From Pseudomonadota bacterium (GTDB lineage: Bacteria; Pseudomonadota; Gammaproteobacteria; Burkholderiales; Burkholderiaceae_D), in assembly GCA_023409175.1 (NCBI GenBank), contig JAEYIG010000220.1, positions 1 to 7,381 on the forward strand: a stretch of DNA of 7,381 nucleotides. The letters are read 5' to 3'. How positions within the stretch are numbered: position 1 is the first letter of the stretch; the number at the start of each line of letters is the position of its first letter. Made by a program: the position numbers and the translations under genes. Below are positions 6,700 to 7,381 of the stretch, in pieces. Below the pieces are notes generated by a model. That model was given only the letters and a program-made list of their open reading frames with translations. It was not told the origin of the DNA and made no database searches.

Positions 6700-6769
6700 C
6701 CTTCATAAAGTAATATTTCACTTTAATAACATTTTTCAATATACTGATTTCAATCGGTATTATTGAATA

Positions 6770-7156
6770 CTACCCGGCTTTTTTGACTTCAAGCACTTTC
6801 AATTGGAGTTTCTGCCTTCCCGGGACTTGCCAGGGAATGGATTGTCCAACCGAAAGGCCCAGCAATGCACTCCCGACGGGAGCCAGAACGGAAATCTTGC
6901 CGGCTCCATCCGCCTTGTCGGGATAAACCAGCGTGATTTCGAATTGCTCGTTTGTGGCCTCATCGGTAAAACGGGCAGTCGAATTGACTGTAATGACATC
7001 GTTTGGCAATTCATCGGGTTCCACAACGTTGGCCCTGTCCAGTTCATCCTGCAGTTCTTCCATGCCCGGCAGATTGCGGTATTTGTTTGACATGAGCATC
7101 TGGGTCAGACGTTCATAGTCGGAACTGGTTAGAGTGATTGGCGGTCTGTCGTTCAT
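6770..7156 (-). CDS. rnk: Rnk, nucleoside diphosphate kinase regulator (GreA/GreB-like fold)
   Basis: A 128-residue cytosolic protein, close in length to E. coli Rnk (about 136). The N-terminal Rnk_N helical segment is at about 1-45 (PPITLTSSDYERL and LQDELDRANVV). The FKBP-like domain shared with the C-terminus of GreA/GreB is at about 50-126, with DELPNDVITVNS (48-59), LVYPDKAD (76-83) and the hallmark SVLAPVGSALLGLSVGQSI (89-107). E. coli Rnk binds RNA polymerase at the secondary channel and was named for its effect on nucleoside diphosphate kinase levels; the short N-terminus lacks the long GreA coiled coil. AGGA at 7167-7164, 7 nt upstream of the ATG, supports the start. It appears to be a single-gene unit; no clear promoter was identified upstream. 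The protein looks complete. Confidence 0.93.
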   Translation of the reverse strand: MNDRPPITLTSSDYERLTQMLMSNKYRNLPGMEELQDELDRANVVEPDELPNDVITVNSTARFTDEATNEQFEITLVYPDKADGAGKISVLAPVGSALLGLSVGQSIPWQVPGRQKLQLKVLEVKKAG

Positions 7157-7224
7157 GAGTAAATCCTTCCAAATGGTAAAAACGTGGATACGGCCTTTAA
7201 AAATTCTTTTAACAAAAAAATGCC

Positions 7225-7240
7225 TTTCGGGATTTCGGGA
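7225..7240. repeat. Tandem 8-bp direct repeat upstream of rnk
   Basis: TTTCGGGA occurs twice in immediate succession (7225-7232, 7233-7240), and TTCGGGA recurs at 7257-7263. It sits in the intergenic region from which rnk is presumably transcribed. It is short, so chance is possible. Confidence 0.35.
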
Positions 7241-7279
7241 ATGCCCGGAGAGACGGTTCGGGAAAAACGGACTGATAAT

Positions 7280-7312
7280 AAAAAAGGCCGGATTGTATTT
7301 TCCAATCCGGCC
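7280..7312 (-). terminator. Intrinsic terminator for the gene entering from the right edge
   Basis: GGCCGGATTG (7286-7295) and CAATCCGGCC (7303-7312) form a perfect 10-bp GC-rich stem with a 7-nt loop. The A6 at 7280-7285 becomes T6 on the minus strand. The + side lacks a T-run, so it acts for minus-strand transcription and separates the right-edge gene from rnk. Confidence 0.9.
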
Positions 7313-7334
7313 GGAAAAACAAGGTTGAGCTTAA

Positions 7335-7381
7335 TCAGGGAGTGATGGCAATTTTCAGGACTCCATCGCGCTGATTGGCGA
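7335..7381 (-). CDS. C-terminal end of a protein, possibly Hsp20-type small heat-shock protein
   Basis: Only the last 14 codons are inside the window, reading ANQRDGVLKIAITP and then TGA (7335-7337). A coding end is supported by the strong minus-strand terminator 22 nt further on. The pattern A-x-x-x-D-G-V-L-x-I-x-x-P is that of the final strands of the alpha-crystallin domain of Hsp20 proteins, which hold unfolded proteins during heat stress. Fourteen residues are too few to be certain of the family; a different beta-rich protein is possible. Confidence 0.45.
   Translation of the reverse strand, partial: ANQRDGVLKIAITP

Noticed and set aside
7134..7328. A 64-codon + strand frame across the rnk upstream region
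   Set aside because: It begins inside rnk antisense, runs through the minus-strand terminator hairpin, and has no coding-like character.

Overview
The window reads as an ordinary chromosomal stretch of a Gram-negative bacterium, most likely a betaproteobacterium. Base composition is roughly half G+C by eye. The gene types (Rnk-type transcription-factor relative, DUF805 membrane protein, YkuE/YaeI-like metallophosphoesterase, periplasmic cupin and carboxymuconolactone-decarboxylase proteins) and the codon use fit an Oxalobacteraceae-like organism. That assignment is inference from protein style, not from any search. No phage, IS element, CRISPR array, tRNA or rRNA was seen.

Region 1 (1-2501, + strand) is a compact redox/detoxification-type cluster. 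It holds the C-terminal end of an aldo/keto reductase, an exported two-domain carboxymuconolactone decarboxylase (CMD) family protein, a short-chain dehydrogenase/reductase, and an exported cupin. The cupin reading frame is cut by a single in-frame TAA just before its second metal-binding motif, with recognisable coding sequence continuing for 49 codons to a normal stop. Region 2 (2502-3760, +) is a membrane-anchored calcineurin-like metallophosphoesterase preceded by a 10-bp inverted repeat. Region 3 (3761-4355, +) holds two competing hairpins, a good sigma70-like promoter set inside a 10-bp inverted repeat, a small zinc-ribbon protein and a strong bidirectional terminator.

Region 4 (4360-5961, - strand) has a DUF805 membrane protein with its own promoter. 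Upstream of it lies a 364-residue protein that joins a cap-less, active-site-depleted HAD-like domain to a complete Nudix_N + NUDIX hydrolase. Region 5 (5962-6616) is a divergent intergenic region, then a small secreted charged protein with a strong terminator lying inside a larger inverted repeat. Region 6 (6617-7381, - strand) contains rnk, a terminator, and the last 14 codons of a gene that continues out of the window, possibly a small heat-shock protein.

The two most notable signals are the nonsense-interrupted cupin (recent pseudogene, sequence error or readthrough) and the degenerate-HAD/NUDIX fusion. Nothing here shows a clearly new multi-gene system. The AKR-CMD-SDR-cupin set is the only group likely to act together, with AKR and SDR as cytosolic reductases and CMD and cupin exported; its substrate cannot be read from sequence.
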